A stretch of DNA of 6,331 nucleotides, taken from NCBI GenBank assembly GCA_035267785.1, contig DATFLL010000091.1:1-6331 (forward strand), in the 5' to 3' direction. Numbering within the stretch: position 1 is the first letter of the stretch; the number at the start of each line of letters is the position of its first letter. The position numbers and the translations under genes are program-made. The stretch is from DATFLL01 sp035267785. GTDB lineage: Bacteria > Pseudomonadota > Gammaproteobacteria > DATFLL01. Below are positions 1-4,551 of the stretch, piece after piece. The notes under the pieces were generated by a model, which saw only the letters and a program-made list of their open reading frames with translations, was not told the origin of the DNA and did no database searches.

Positions 1-439
1 CGTAAGTAACTGCGACCGCAAGGGCTGACCATAAGTCTTTGCGAATCCCGTACAGCGGCCCCGGTGACGCCTTCTTGCCAACCGCAGCATCCTTGCCGCC
101 CGTGCCACCAAAGCGGTCGATCAGCGCCTGGCGGATATTACTGTCCTTCGCCGTCACGTTGCCGCACAGATGCACCTTCACGTCCTTGCGGTAGATTCGG
201 ATCGCGCTGCCCTCGTTGTGCGCCTCGTCGAACCGACCAATCCAGTAGACGGTCTCGAATACGTCCTTACCGACCGCCATACCGTAACTGGCGACCATCT
301 CGATCGCGAGCGTGGAACTCGATGCATGAGGCAACCAGGTACGCACATGCTCGTTCGGCTCAATATCCATTTCGAGGATCTCTCCGTTGACGTAACGTAC
401 CCAAGCCGACTGCTCCGGACCCGGATCGATTGCGATCAT
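1..439 (-). CDS. RuvC-like Holliday junction resolvase, phage type (partial, C-terminus outside window)
   Basis: The minus strand reads open from ATG at 439 to the left edge, giving 146 residues without a stop. The N-terminus MIAIDPGPEQSAWV is the first strand of an RNase H fold with Asp5. A second acidic residue, Glu47, sits in LAIEMVASYGMAVG. The segments YRKDVKVHLCG (83-93), AKDSNIRQALIDRFG (97-111) and KASPGPLYGI followed by LWSALAVAVTY (to 146) are typical of phage RuvC-like resolvases. Such enzymes cut branched DNA and Holliday junctions formed during replication and recombination. A strong Shine-Dalgarno (GGAGGG, 6-nt spacer) fixes the start, and the ATGA overlap with the upstream DUF1364 gene implies coupling. 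Asp135 may be the third acidic residue; the position equivalent to the last RuvC Asp appears to be Ser138. Family assignment is from recognised sequence, not a search. Only the last residues should be missing. Confidence 0.85.
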   Translation of the reverse strand, partial: MIAIDPGPEQSAWVRYVNGEILEMDIEPNEHVRTWLPHASSSTLAIEMVASYGMAVGKDVFETVYWIGRFDEAHNEGSAIRIYRKDVKVHLCGNVTAKDSNIRQALIDRFGGTGGKDAAVGKKASPGPLYGIRKDLWSALAVAVTY

Positions 440-765
440 TTCGCGCCCTCCGCCTTCAGAAGCCCTTTTGCAAACAAACGCATCTGCGTTTCTGCAATCC
501 CTCTTAGCCAGCATTCCAGCAGTTCTTCACGCGTGATATCCGACAACTCGCGGCCGTCCGCCACCGCATGGCACCGATGGCAGGCCGCTGCCGCCCAAGT
601 ATCAGGCGCCTTCAGTCCCATGCTTTTCCCACCAAAAGGCGCATGGCACAGAACCGTCGTTTCCGGGTCACCGCAGCACACGCCCGGGATCCGAAGCGTG
701 CAGAGCTCACCCCGAGCCGCGTCGCGAATCTTCTTGCTGCGGATCGGCTTGCTTTTCGTGATCAT
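436..765 (-). CDS. DUF1364 / YbcO-like phage protein, putative HNH-type nuclease
   Basis: This 109-residue protein matches the DUF1364 pattern, the family of YbcO from the E. coli DLP12 prophage. A basic N-terminus (KSKPIRSKKIRDAARGE) is followed by CTLRIPGVCC (22-31), TTVLCHAPF (His41) and ACHRCHAVADGRE (61-73). The Cys and His residues suggest a zinc-stabilised beta-beta-alpha-metal nuclease fold, but catalysis is inferred and the biological role of the family is not established. The start is ATG at 765, which shares one base with the NinB stop (TGATG); GGAGA lies 7 nt upstream. An in-frame GTG at 768 would add one residue but sits only 4 nt from the same site. The gene lies in the nin-like region beside NinB and the resolvase, where DUF1364 genes are commonly found. 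Confidence 0.85.
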   Translation of the reverse strand: MITKSKPIRSKKIRDAARGELCTLRIPGVCCGDPETTVLCHAPFGGKSMGLKAPDTWAAAACHRCHAVADGRELSDITREELLECWLRGIAETQMRLFAKGLLKAEGAK

Positions 766-1208
766 CACGCGCTCTCCGGGATTGAGTCAGGGTCTGTCAA
801 ATGCACGCCCAGGCCGGCGAAGTGCTGGTACATGGCATCGAGGTACTGCTTCTTCTGTGCCGTGGTCATGCGCCTCGTAACGGGGAGGTCGATCGGCTCC
901 ATCATGCAGGCCAGCTTCGACTCGTACGGCAAGCCCTTCACATGATTATCGTAGGCCTCGCGGAACTCATCATCCTCGGTCCGCAGGATCGGCACGCCGA
1001 GCACCAGCTTGCAGTAGCCGCGCTTTTCCTCCGCGCTCTCGTCGCCCATCTGCTCGGCGGCCTCCTTGACCCATAGGTGTTGCAGGCGATTCTGCTTCGT
1101 CGAGCGCGGCCGCCCCTTGGTGACCGTAACCGTGCACGGCAGTTCCCGGTTACGCAAGAGTGTCACGAGGTTCTGGATGTCGCCCGTGTTTTCGATGACG
1201 CGCTGCAT
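765..1208 (-). CDS. ninB: NinB/Orf-family recombination protein
   Basis: This 147-residue protein resembles NinB (lambda Orf), a DNA-binding recombination mediator that can stand in for host RecFOR and cooperates with single-strand-binding protein. Family features seen are RSTKQNRLQHLWVKEAAEQ (35-53), KRGYCKLVLGVPILR (62-76), the acidic EDDEF segment, and a C-terminal run from DLPVTRRMTTAQKKQYLDAM (107-126) into GLGVHLTDPD. The length is close to that of lambda Orf (about 146 residues). The start is ATG at 1208, two bases after the stop of the upstream small gene. No good Shine-Dalgarno is visible, so translation probably depends on coupling. The downstream DUF1364 gene starts on its last base. 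Direct neighbours are the SSB-tip protein and putative nucleases, consistent with a recombination and branch-processing cluster. Confidence 0.9.
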   Translation of the reverse strand: MQRVIENTGDIQNLVTLLRNRELPCTVTVTKGRPRSTKQNRLQHLWVKEAAEQMGDESAEEKRGYCKLVLGVPILRTEDDEFREAYDNHVKGLPYESKLACMMEPIDLPVTRRMTTAQKKQYLDAMYQHFAGLGVHLTDPDSIPESA

Positions 1209-1210
1209 GG

Positions 1211-1486
1211 TCAGAACGGGATATCGTCGTCGAGGTCATCGGCCGGCGGTGCGGCTTTCTGCTGACTGCCATCTTGCTGCCCATCCTTACGCTTGTCGCT
1301 GATCTTACCTTTCATAAGCGGGGCCTTCGGATTTTCCGAGTCGTTGCGCCAAAGAGCGATTTCGACCGTCTCGCCTTCCTTGATATCCCGGTGTGCGACG
1401 ACGCTCCCTTTCGCCGCCGGCGCCTTCGGGTTGTCACTGTCCGCCTTCCAGAGTGCGACCTGGCCGCGGTTGTCATATTCAGTCAT
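1211..1486 (-). CDS. Small unrecognised phage protein with two internal repeats and an SSB-like DDDIPF C-terminal tip
   Basis: This 91-residue protein has two visible parts. Residues 10-62 hold two copies of one motif offset by 33 residues: VALWKADSDNPKAPAAKG and IALWRNDSENPKAPLMKG. This suggests a small beta-rich fold built from duplicated hairpins; it is reminiscent of short phage proteins with an N-terminal NRG-LWK pattern, whose function is not known to me. Residues 63-82 are a polar Gln/Lys/Pro linker, followed by DDLDDDIPF at the very C-terminus. The last six residues are those of the E. coli SSB tail, the peptide that recruits SSB partners. I infer a single-stranded-DNA-associated or SSB-mimicking role beside NinB and the helicase; ssDNA binding is not shown. 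AAGGGG with a 5-nt spacer supports the ATG at 1486. Confidence 0.8.
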   Translation of the reverse strand: MTEYDNRGQVALWKADSDNPKAPAAKGSVVAHRDIKEGETVEIALWRNDSENPKAPLMKGKISDKRKDGQQDGSQQKAAPPADDLDDDIPF

Positions 1487-1511
1487 GGTTTCCCCTTAGA
1501 GTCCTGTCGGA

Positions 1512-1685
1512 TTACGTTGACTTGCTCCTCAACCGTAATGCGAACGTGGTGGCGACCTGTCGTCGCACCTGCTCGCGAATTCCCTTCGGGCACTGATCGA
1601 GCCGGCGATTGCGTTCGGCTCGTGTGCCGCCCGCTTCGACCCAGGCCGCTTGGCAGCCGGGATTGTTCACCCATGATTCGTCCAT
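1512..1685 (-). CDS. Small hypothetical protein overlapping the helicase 3' end
   Basis: A 57-residue ORF starts MDESWVNNPGCQAAWVEAG, continues through a basic, helix-prone stretch (RAERNRRLDQCPKGIREQ) and ends in RLRSKST. I do not recognise the family. Support comes from a Shine-Dalgarno-like GGGGAG at 1700-1695, 9 nt before the ATG, mostly G/C third positions, and a fit in the gap between the helicase stop and the next gene. It overlaps the helicase by 19 bp in another frame. The alternative frame starting at ATG 1689 and ending at 1483 (68 residues) shares the same ribosome site at 5-nt spacing and reads less like a folded protein, though its end (RITVEEQVNVIRQ) looks acceptable. One of the two is probably translated; the 57-residue frame is preferred. 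Confidence 0.5.
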   Translation of the reverse strand: MDESWVNNPGCQAAWVEAGGTRAERNRRLDQCPKGIREQVRRQVATTFALRLRSKST

Positions 1686-3223
1686 CCATGCCGACTCCCC
1701 TGCGGCGCGCTCGGCGCCGGATTGCTCTCTTTGCGCTTCGCCCATGCGATCTGCTGCGACTTGATCCAGTTGCGCGTCGCCTCGTCTGGTTCCTGTTCGG
1801 GTGCGTCGTAGACCGGCCACGGCAGTGCACCCATGCGGACCTCGTACTTCTTCACCGCCCAGCCTGCCTTGTATCCCTTCGACCGCGCGTAGTGCTTCAA
1901 CATGCCAAAGAACTCGGCCTTGTCCGCTTCGCCCCACTGGCGGCGCTCGCGGTCCTTCGCCTTGCGCTCGATCTCAGCCAGTTCCGCGTCGCGTTCCTTG
2001 ATGGCCTTGCGGTATTCGGCCTTCATCTCGGCGCCGCAATTCGGGCACTCGCCGCGCGCCCGGAAGACCTCTCCGCACTCGCCGCAGGTGAGTTCCTTCG
2101 GTTCCTTCGGTTCCTGCGCCTTGCGTTCCTGGATCTTTCCCCTGCCGTCCAGCGACCACGGCTGATCGTCATCCGCGAAGCCGACTTCCTGGATCGCCCC
2201 GGCGTGATCGAGCACGAGACAGTCGGTCTTGCCCGGATAGGTGCGCAGACCGCGCCCGACCATTTGCAGGTACTTCGTGATGGATTTGGTCGGGCAGGCG
2301 AGGACGATGCAGGACACGGGCGGATAGTCGACGCCGTAGGTATAGACCTGGCAGTTGCACACCACCTGGGTCTCGCCAGATCGCAGGCGCCCATGAATGG
2401 CGCGGCGTTCCTCGATGGGCGTCTGCCCGTCGATGTGGTCGGCGGCGATGCCGTGGCGGCGGAACTCATCGCATAGGTGCCTCGAGTGCGCCACGCCCGC
2501 GGCGAATACGAACGTCTGCCGGCCGCCGGCCAAGCGCAGCCAGTTCTCGACCACGCCGCCGATCAGCACCGGATCGTCCGTGCGGTCGGCAAGGTCCTTC
2601 TGTACGTAATCGCCGCCCTGCACCTTCACGCCTTCTGTGTCGGGCTGCATGCCACTGAAATAGCGCGCCGGGACGAGATAACCCTGCGCGGTGAGTTCGG
2701 CCACGCTCGGTCCCTGCACCAGCGCGTCGTAGACCATGCCGAGACCGCGGCCGTCCGTGCGCGCCGGTGTCGCCGTGAGCCCGATCACCACCGCGCCCTG
2801 CGCCTTGTAGTGGTCGATGATCGCCTGCGCGGCGCCGCCGATGCCGATGTGCGCCTCGTCCACCATGACGACCGACGCCTTCGGCATGGCGATCTTCTCG
2901 CGCTGGACCGCCCGTGCGTGCAGGGTGTCGATGCTCGCCACCTGGATGCTCGGCAGCAGCGACGGCGCCTCGCCGGCCATAAGGATGCCGTACATGAGCG
3001 CCAGCGAATCCAGACGCTCGCAGACCTGGTACACCAGTTCCCGGCGCGGCGCGAGGAACAGCACCGGCTGGCAGCGCTCGCGGGCGCGGCGGATGATTTC
3101 GCCGGCAATGGCCGTCTTGCCCGAGCCCGTGGGTGCGACCAGCAGCGGCGCGCGGTGGCCGCTGGAAACGATTTCGCGTACATCGTGGATGGCCCGGTGC
3201 TGATAATCGCGCAGTTCCGTCAT
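1667..3223 (-). CDS. Phage DEAD/DEAH-box superfamily 2 helicase with C-terminal zinc ribbon
   Basis: This 518-residue ATP-dependent helicase is probably used in phage replication. Motifs in order are an N-terminal RDYQHRAI Q-motif-like segment (5-12), Walker A APTGSGKT (30-37), FLAPRREL motif Ia (56-63), VDEAH (121-125), GLTATPAR motif III (148-155), motif V-like TYGVDYP (295-301), and QMVGRGLRT motif VI (320-328). A four-Cys zinc ribbon follows (C380, C383, C393, C396), then a charged coiled-coil-like segment (400-430) and a tryptophan-containing tail. The start is ATG at 3223, 9 nt after GGGAGGG and overlapping the primase-type gene by ATGA. The open frame extends 53 codons upstream, but that stretch is low-complexity Arg/Gly/Ala and lies antisense-frame to the preceding gene. 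Co-expression with a primase zinc-finger protein suggests a two-part replisome loader; that pairing is inferred. Confidence 0.93.
   Translation of the reverse strand: MTELRDYQHRAIHDVREIVSSGHRAPLLVAPTGSGKTAIAGEIIRRARERCQPVLFLAPRRELVYQVCERLDSLALMYGILMAGEAPSLLPSIQVASIDTLHARAVQREKIAMPKASVVMVDEAHIGIGGAAQAIIDHYKAQGAVVIGLTATPARTDGRGLGMVYDALVQGPSVAELTAQGYLVPARYFSGMQPDTEGVKVQGGDYVQKDLADRTDDPVLIGGVVENWLRLAGGRQTFVFAAGVAHSRHLCDEFRRHGIAADHIDGQTPIEERRAIHGRLRSGETQVVCNCQVYTYGVDYPPVSCIVLACPTKSITKYLQMVGRGLRTYPGKTDCLVLDHAGAIQEVGFADDDQPWSLDGRGKIQERKAQEPKEPKELTCGECGEVFRARGECPNCGAEMKAEYRKAIKERDAELAEIERKAKDRERRQWGEADKAEFFGMLKHYARSKGYKAGWAVKKYEVRMGALPWPVYDAPEQEPDEATRNWIKSQQIAWAKRKESNPAPSAPQGSRHGWTNHG
2092..2118. repeat. 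Three tandem 9-bp units inside the helicase gene
   Basis: On the plus strand GTTCCTTCG occurs twice in a row, then GTTCCTGCG. Read on the coding strand it gives the EPKEPKE stretch at residues 371-377, between the helicase core and the zinc ribbon. A nine-base unit keeps the frame, so copy changes would lengthen or shorten a flexible hinge. Confidence 0.7.
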
Positions 3224-3633
3224 GCCGTACCGCCCTCCCGCGCTTCCTTGAGCACCGCCCGCGCCTTGCGGTATTCCTGCCGGTCCGCGTGCGAGGGTTG
3301 CCAGGGCTCGTATTGCCCGTTGCCGGCGTAGCGACCGTCGCGCTGGTTGCCCTCGAAGATCGCGATGACCCAGCGTGCCCACTCGACCTTCCGGGGCGGT
3401 GGGCCCTTCGGCTTCTGGCGGCCCCAGTCATCCCAAAGGCCGCGTTGCTTGAGTTCCGCGACAAGCGTGCGGAAGTCGCAGCCGGCGAAGCAGTAGACCA
3501 GCGGGCCCCTGTCACCCTCGCTGATTTTGAACTTGCTCTCGTTCTTCTCGCCACACACCGGGCAGGGGCAGCGCCAACTTGCGCCGTAGCGCTTCGCGCC
3601 CAACCCCTCGGCAATCCGCTCGGCGGTAATCAT
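3220..3633 (-). CDS. Primase-type zinc-finger protein without a visible catalytic domain
   Basis: This 137-residue protein starts with a helix (ITAERIAEGLG) and a zinc-binding module like the N-terminal domain of phage primases and primase-helicases: WRCPCPVCGEKNESKFKI (20-37) followed by VYCFAGCDFRTLVAEL (47-61). Likely ligands are C24, C27, C48 and C52, with C22 as an alternative. Such domains recognise template DNA for priming. There is no TOPRIM or polymerase domain in the remaining 75 residues, which are polar and Trp/Arg rich. Either this is a stand-alone DNA-recognition subunit or a reduced primase. It overlaps the helicase by ATGA, so the two are made together. The start is ATG at 3633; only a weak GGAT-containing Shine-Dalgarno is seen. 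It is the first recognisable gene after a long noncoding leader. Confidence 0.8.
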   Translation of the reverse strand: MITAERIAEGLGAKRYGASWRCPCPVCGEKNESKFKISEGDRGPLVYCFAGCDFRTLVAELKQRGLWDDWGRQKPKGPPPRKVEWARWVIAIFEGNQRDGRYAGNGQYEPWQPSHADRQEYRKARAVLKEAREGGTA

Positions 3634-3668
3634 CGCGAATATCCGGGTGGATCGGTCAGATATTCACC

Positions 3669-3684
3669 GCATTTGCATTGCATT
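3669..3684. repeat. Three near-tandem GCATT units (iteron-like)
   Basis: GCATT(T), GCATT and GCATT follow one another about 36 bp upstream of the primase-type start. Short direct repeats beside a replication gene can be initiator binding sites, but three 5-mers may also be chance. Confidence 0.3.
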
Positions 3685-4051
3685 GCCGCTCCAATAGTTG
3701 ACTGACACACTCAGGTATTCCGTATTCTGCCACCTAGATACGTATTGTCTTAAGCCACTTGCCGAGGGTTGAGACGGGTTGCGCAGGCACAGAGACCCCA
3801 GCCCGCCGGTGACGGGTTGAGGCCCAGCGCCAAAGCCTTGCCGATGGGATCGACCGGGAGCTTCGACACACGCGGGCAGGATACCCCTCCGCGTTCGCTG
3901 GCTCAGGCCGGTATCGGCCCCCCGAGCAGGTCCAGCTTTCGACCTCTGCGGCGGCTTTGCCGGGTTCCACTCTAGCCGCCCTGTACGCGGACGCGGAGCC
4001 GTGACGACCGAAGCCGGGACGCTGACACGTCTGCGGCGGATTTGACGGGGG

Positions 4052-4080
4052 TTGCAAATACTTGACTGAAGCGGTAGGAT
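4052..4080 (+). promoter_or_regulatory. Predicted sigma-70 promoter for the OOP-like RNA
   Basis: TTGCAA at 4052-4057 and TAGGAT at 4075-4080 are separated by 17 bases; each matches four of six consensus positions. The predicted start is near 4087-4088, about 80 bases before an intrinsic terminator on the same strand. No coding region lies between promoter and terminator on this strand. Confidence 0.45.
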
Positions 4081-4087
4081 ATTTCCC

Positions 4088-4169
4088 GTCTGTGTCCGCA
4101 AACACAAGACTAGCGCACTATCCCGTGGTGCGCAACCCGCCCCCGCCGATCATGTCGGCGGGGGTTTTT
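4088..4169 (+). ncRNA. Candidate OOP-like antisense small RNA (about 82 nt)
   Basis: A promoter and a terminator on the plus strand bracket a short segment with three successive hairpins. The first pairs GTCTGTGT (4088-4095) with ACACA-A-GAC (4102-4110) with one bulged A. The second pairs GCGCAC (4113-4118) with GTGCGC (4128-4133). The third is the terminator. The RNA would be antisense to the cro-replication transcript and would lie between cro and the first replication gene. Lambda OOP RNA (77 nt, antisense to the cII 3' end) has the same position, orientation and size, so a role in limiting the lytic operon mRNA or influencing replication is inferred. Sequence similarity to OOP is not claimed. 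A longer transcript from further upstream ending at the same terminator is the main alternative. Confidence 0.45.
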
Positions 4170-4184
4170 GTTTGGGCGACTCAT
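4110..4184 (-). CDS. Possible 24-residue leader peptide after cro
   Basis: ATG at 4184 follows GGGAGGGG with a 7-nt spacer, an excellent ribosome site, and reads a 24-residue basic peptide starting MSRPNKNPRR. It spans the opposite strand of the terminator hairpin, so its composition is partly forced by that structure. A 16-residue hydrophobic ORF (4231-4181, MALLAGVGIAMGGVQA) lies between cro and this start and overlaps it by ATGA. I recognise neither. The candidate antisense RNA would cover almost all of this ORF, which recalls OOP over the end of cII, but the peptide itself does not resemble CII. Confidence 0.2.
   Translation of the reverse strand: MSRPNKNPRRHDRRGRVAHHGIVR
4140..4169 (+). 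terminator. Strong Rho-independent terminator
   Basis: CCCCCGCCGA (4140-4149) pairs perfectly with TCGGCGGGGG (4155-4164) across a 5-base loop, followed directly by five T residues. The T-tract is present only in the plus direction, so it ends rightward transcription before cro. On the minus strand the stem is followed by CGGGTTGCG, so it should not stop transcription from the cro promoter. Confidence 0.9.
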
Positions 4185-4232
4185 GCTTGAACCCCTCCCA
4201 TTGCAATACCCACACCCGCCAGAAGCGCCATA

Positions 4233-4430
4233 TCAGGAGGCTTTCGTCCAGTTGACGCCAGCGGCCCCGTCGTCCGCGCGCAGTTTTCCCCGTGTCGCGG
4301 ACTGGATCTGGTACTGGCGCAGCAGTGGGGGTATGTCGCTCCACTGCGATACCGCGTGCGGCCTGATCCCCAGGGCCCGCGCGATGGCGGACTGGGACCC
4401 GAAATACTTGACGGCGTCTTTCTTTGTCAT
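4233..4430 (-). CDS. cro: Cro-like helix-turn-helix repressor (P22-Cro type)
   Basis: This 65-residue protein begins MTKKDAVKYFGSQSAIARAL and continues GIRPHAVSQW, giving a helix-turn-helix at about residues 12-30. Length and sequence resemble P22 Cro, which starts with the same KKD...FG pattern and has the same AVSQW recognition end. It should bind operators in the adjacent divergent promoter region and act as an early lytic repressor. The ATG at 4430 is chosen because the family begins there and a promoter -10 lies immediately upstream; an in-frame ATG at 4472 would place coding sequence over the promoter. No Shine-Dalgarno is visible. The gene heads the minus-strand replication operon, as cro does in lambda and P22. 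A role as the sole lysogeny repressor cannot be excluded, since no cI-type gene is in the window. Confidence 0.85.
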   Translation of the reverse strand: MTKKDAVKYFGSQSAIARALGIRPHAVSQWSDIPPLLRQYQIQSATRGKLRADDGAAGVNWTKAS

Positions 4431-4437
4431 GGCTCGC

Positions 4438-4466
4438 ACCGTACCGCGCGCCTTCGGGCCTGTCAA
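4438..4466 (-). promoter_or_regulatory. Predicted promoter for cro and the minus-strand operon
   Basis: On the minus strand a perfect TTGACA (4466-4461) is followed after 17 bases by TACGGT (4443-4438), which matches three consensus positions including the key second A and last T. The expected start is about 4432-4430, essentially at the cro ATG. Its -35 faces the erf -35 across 20 bp. Confidence 0.6.
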
Positions 4467-4475
4467 CTCCATGAA

Positions 4476-4493
4476 GTGTCAGGCGCTTGACAC
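4476..4493. promoter_or_regulatory. 18-bp near-palindromic operator candidate
   Basis: GTGTCAGGCGCTTGACAC is symmetric at 16 of 18 positions, with perfect GTGTCA/TGACAC arms. It covers the whole erf -35 and ends 10 bp from the cro promoter -35, so a bound repressor would block erf directly and could influence cro. An extra TGTCA half-site lies at 4461-4465. Cro or the missing prophage repressor is the obvious ligand; this is inferred from position. Confidence 0.6.
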
Positions 4494-4515
4494 GGCCGGA
4501 ACAAGGGTTCAGTAT
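4487..4515 (+). promoter_or_regulatory. Predicted promoter for the erf-exonuclease operon
   Basis: A perfect TTGACA (4487-4492) is followed after 17 bases by CAGTAT (4510-4515), three of six matches. The predicted start near 4522 leaves a leader of about 30 nt before erf. The position corresponds to PL in lambdoid phages. The operator arm TGACAC overlaps the -35. Confidence 0.6.
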
Positions 4516-4551
4516 TCACAGCACAGCAACGAGAGCAAGCGGAGAGCTGAA

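Larger units (their letters stand above)
3634..4086. other. Noncoding GC-rich interval between the replication genes and cro
   Basis: No convincing gene is seen in these 450 bases on either strand. Open frames here start only at GTG or TTG and read as Arg/Pro/Ser-rich nonsense. The stretch holds several inverted repeats: GGCCG-GTAT-CGGCC at 3906-3919, and GGCGGCT (3950-3956) with AGCCGCC (3974-3980). It also has an 8-bp palindrome ATACGTAT at 3738-3745 and short GCATT repeats. A weak minus-strand promoter is possible: TTAAGA at 3753-3748, 18-nt spacer, CAGAAT at 3729-3724, upstream of the primase-type gene. The interval could be an origin, a long structured leader of the cro-replication transcript, or part of an RNA gene; the sequence alone does not decide. 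Confidence 0.5.

Noticed and set aside
1274..2476. 400-codon open frame on the plus strand
   Set aside because: It runs antisense through the SSB-tip gene and the helicase, has Arg/Leu/Ala-rich composition typical of high-GC shadow frames, and matches no family; the minus-strand helicase motifs are unambiguous.
2477..3331. 284-codon open frame on the plus strand
   Set aside because: It is the opposite strand of the helicase N-terminal half, rich in Arg/His/Ala/Asp, with no motifs and no supported start.
3224..3382. 53-codon N-terminal extension of the helicase
   Set aside because: It lies inside the primase-type gene in another frame and is low-complexity; the internal ATG at 3223 has a good ribosome site, the ATGA overlap and the expected start of a helicase domain.
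3769..3975. 68-codon plus-strand frame
   Set aside because: It has a TTG start, no ribosome site and no family resemblance; it lies in the structured noncoding block.
3664..4107. 147-codon minus-strand frame, and a 123-codon one at 3734-4105
   Set aside because: They start only at TTG and GTG, read as Arg/Pro/Ser-rich sequence without recognisable domains, and overlap each other in different frames; the hairpin-rich DNA is better treated as noncoding.
4140..4169. Terminator acting on the minus-strand cro operon
   Set aside because: The minus-strand reading of the stem has no T-tract after it, so it should not end transcription toward the replication genes.
4431..4472. Upstream ATG extending Cro by 14 residues
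   Set aside because: The extension would cover the TTGACA and -10 of the cro promoter, and P22-type Cro proteins begin at the internal methionine.
4168..4551. N-terminal extension of Erf by 128 codons
   Set aside because: It is antisense to cro and includes the promoter region; ATG at 4552 has a clear GGAGAG and matches the family start.
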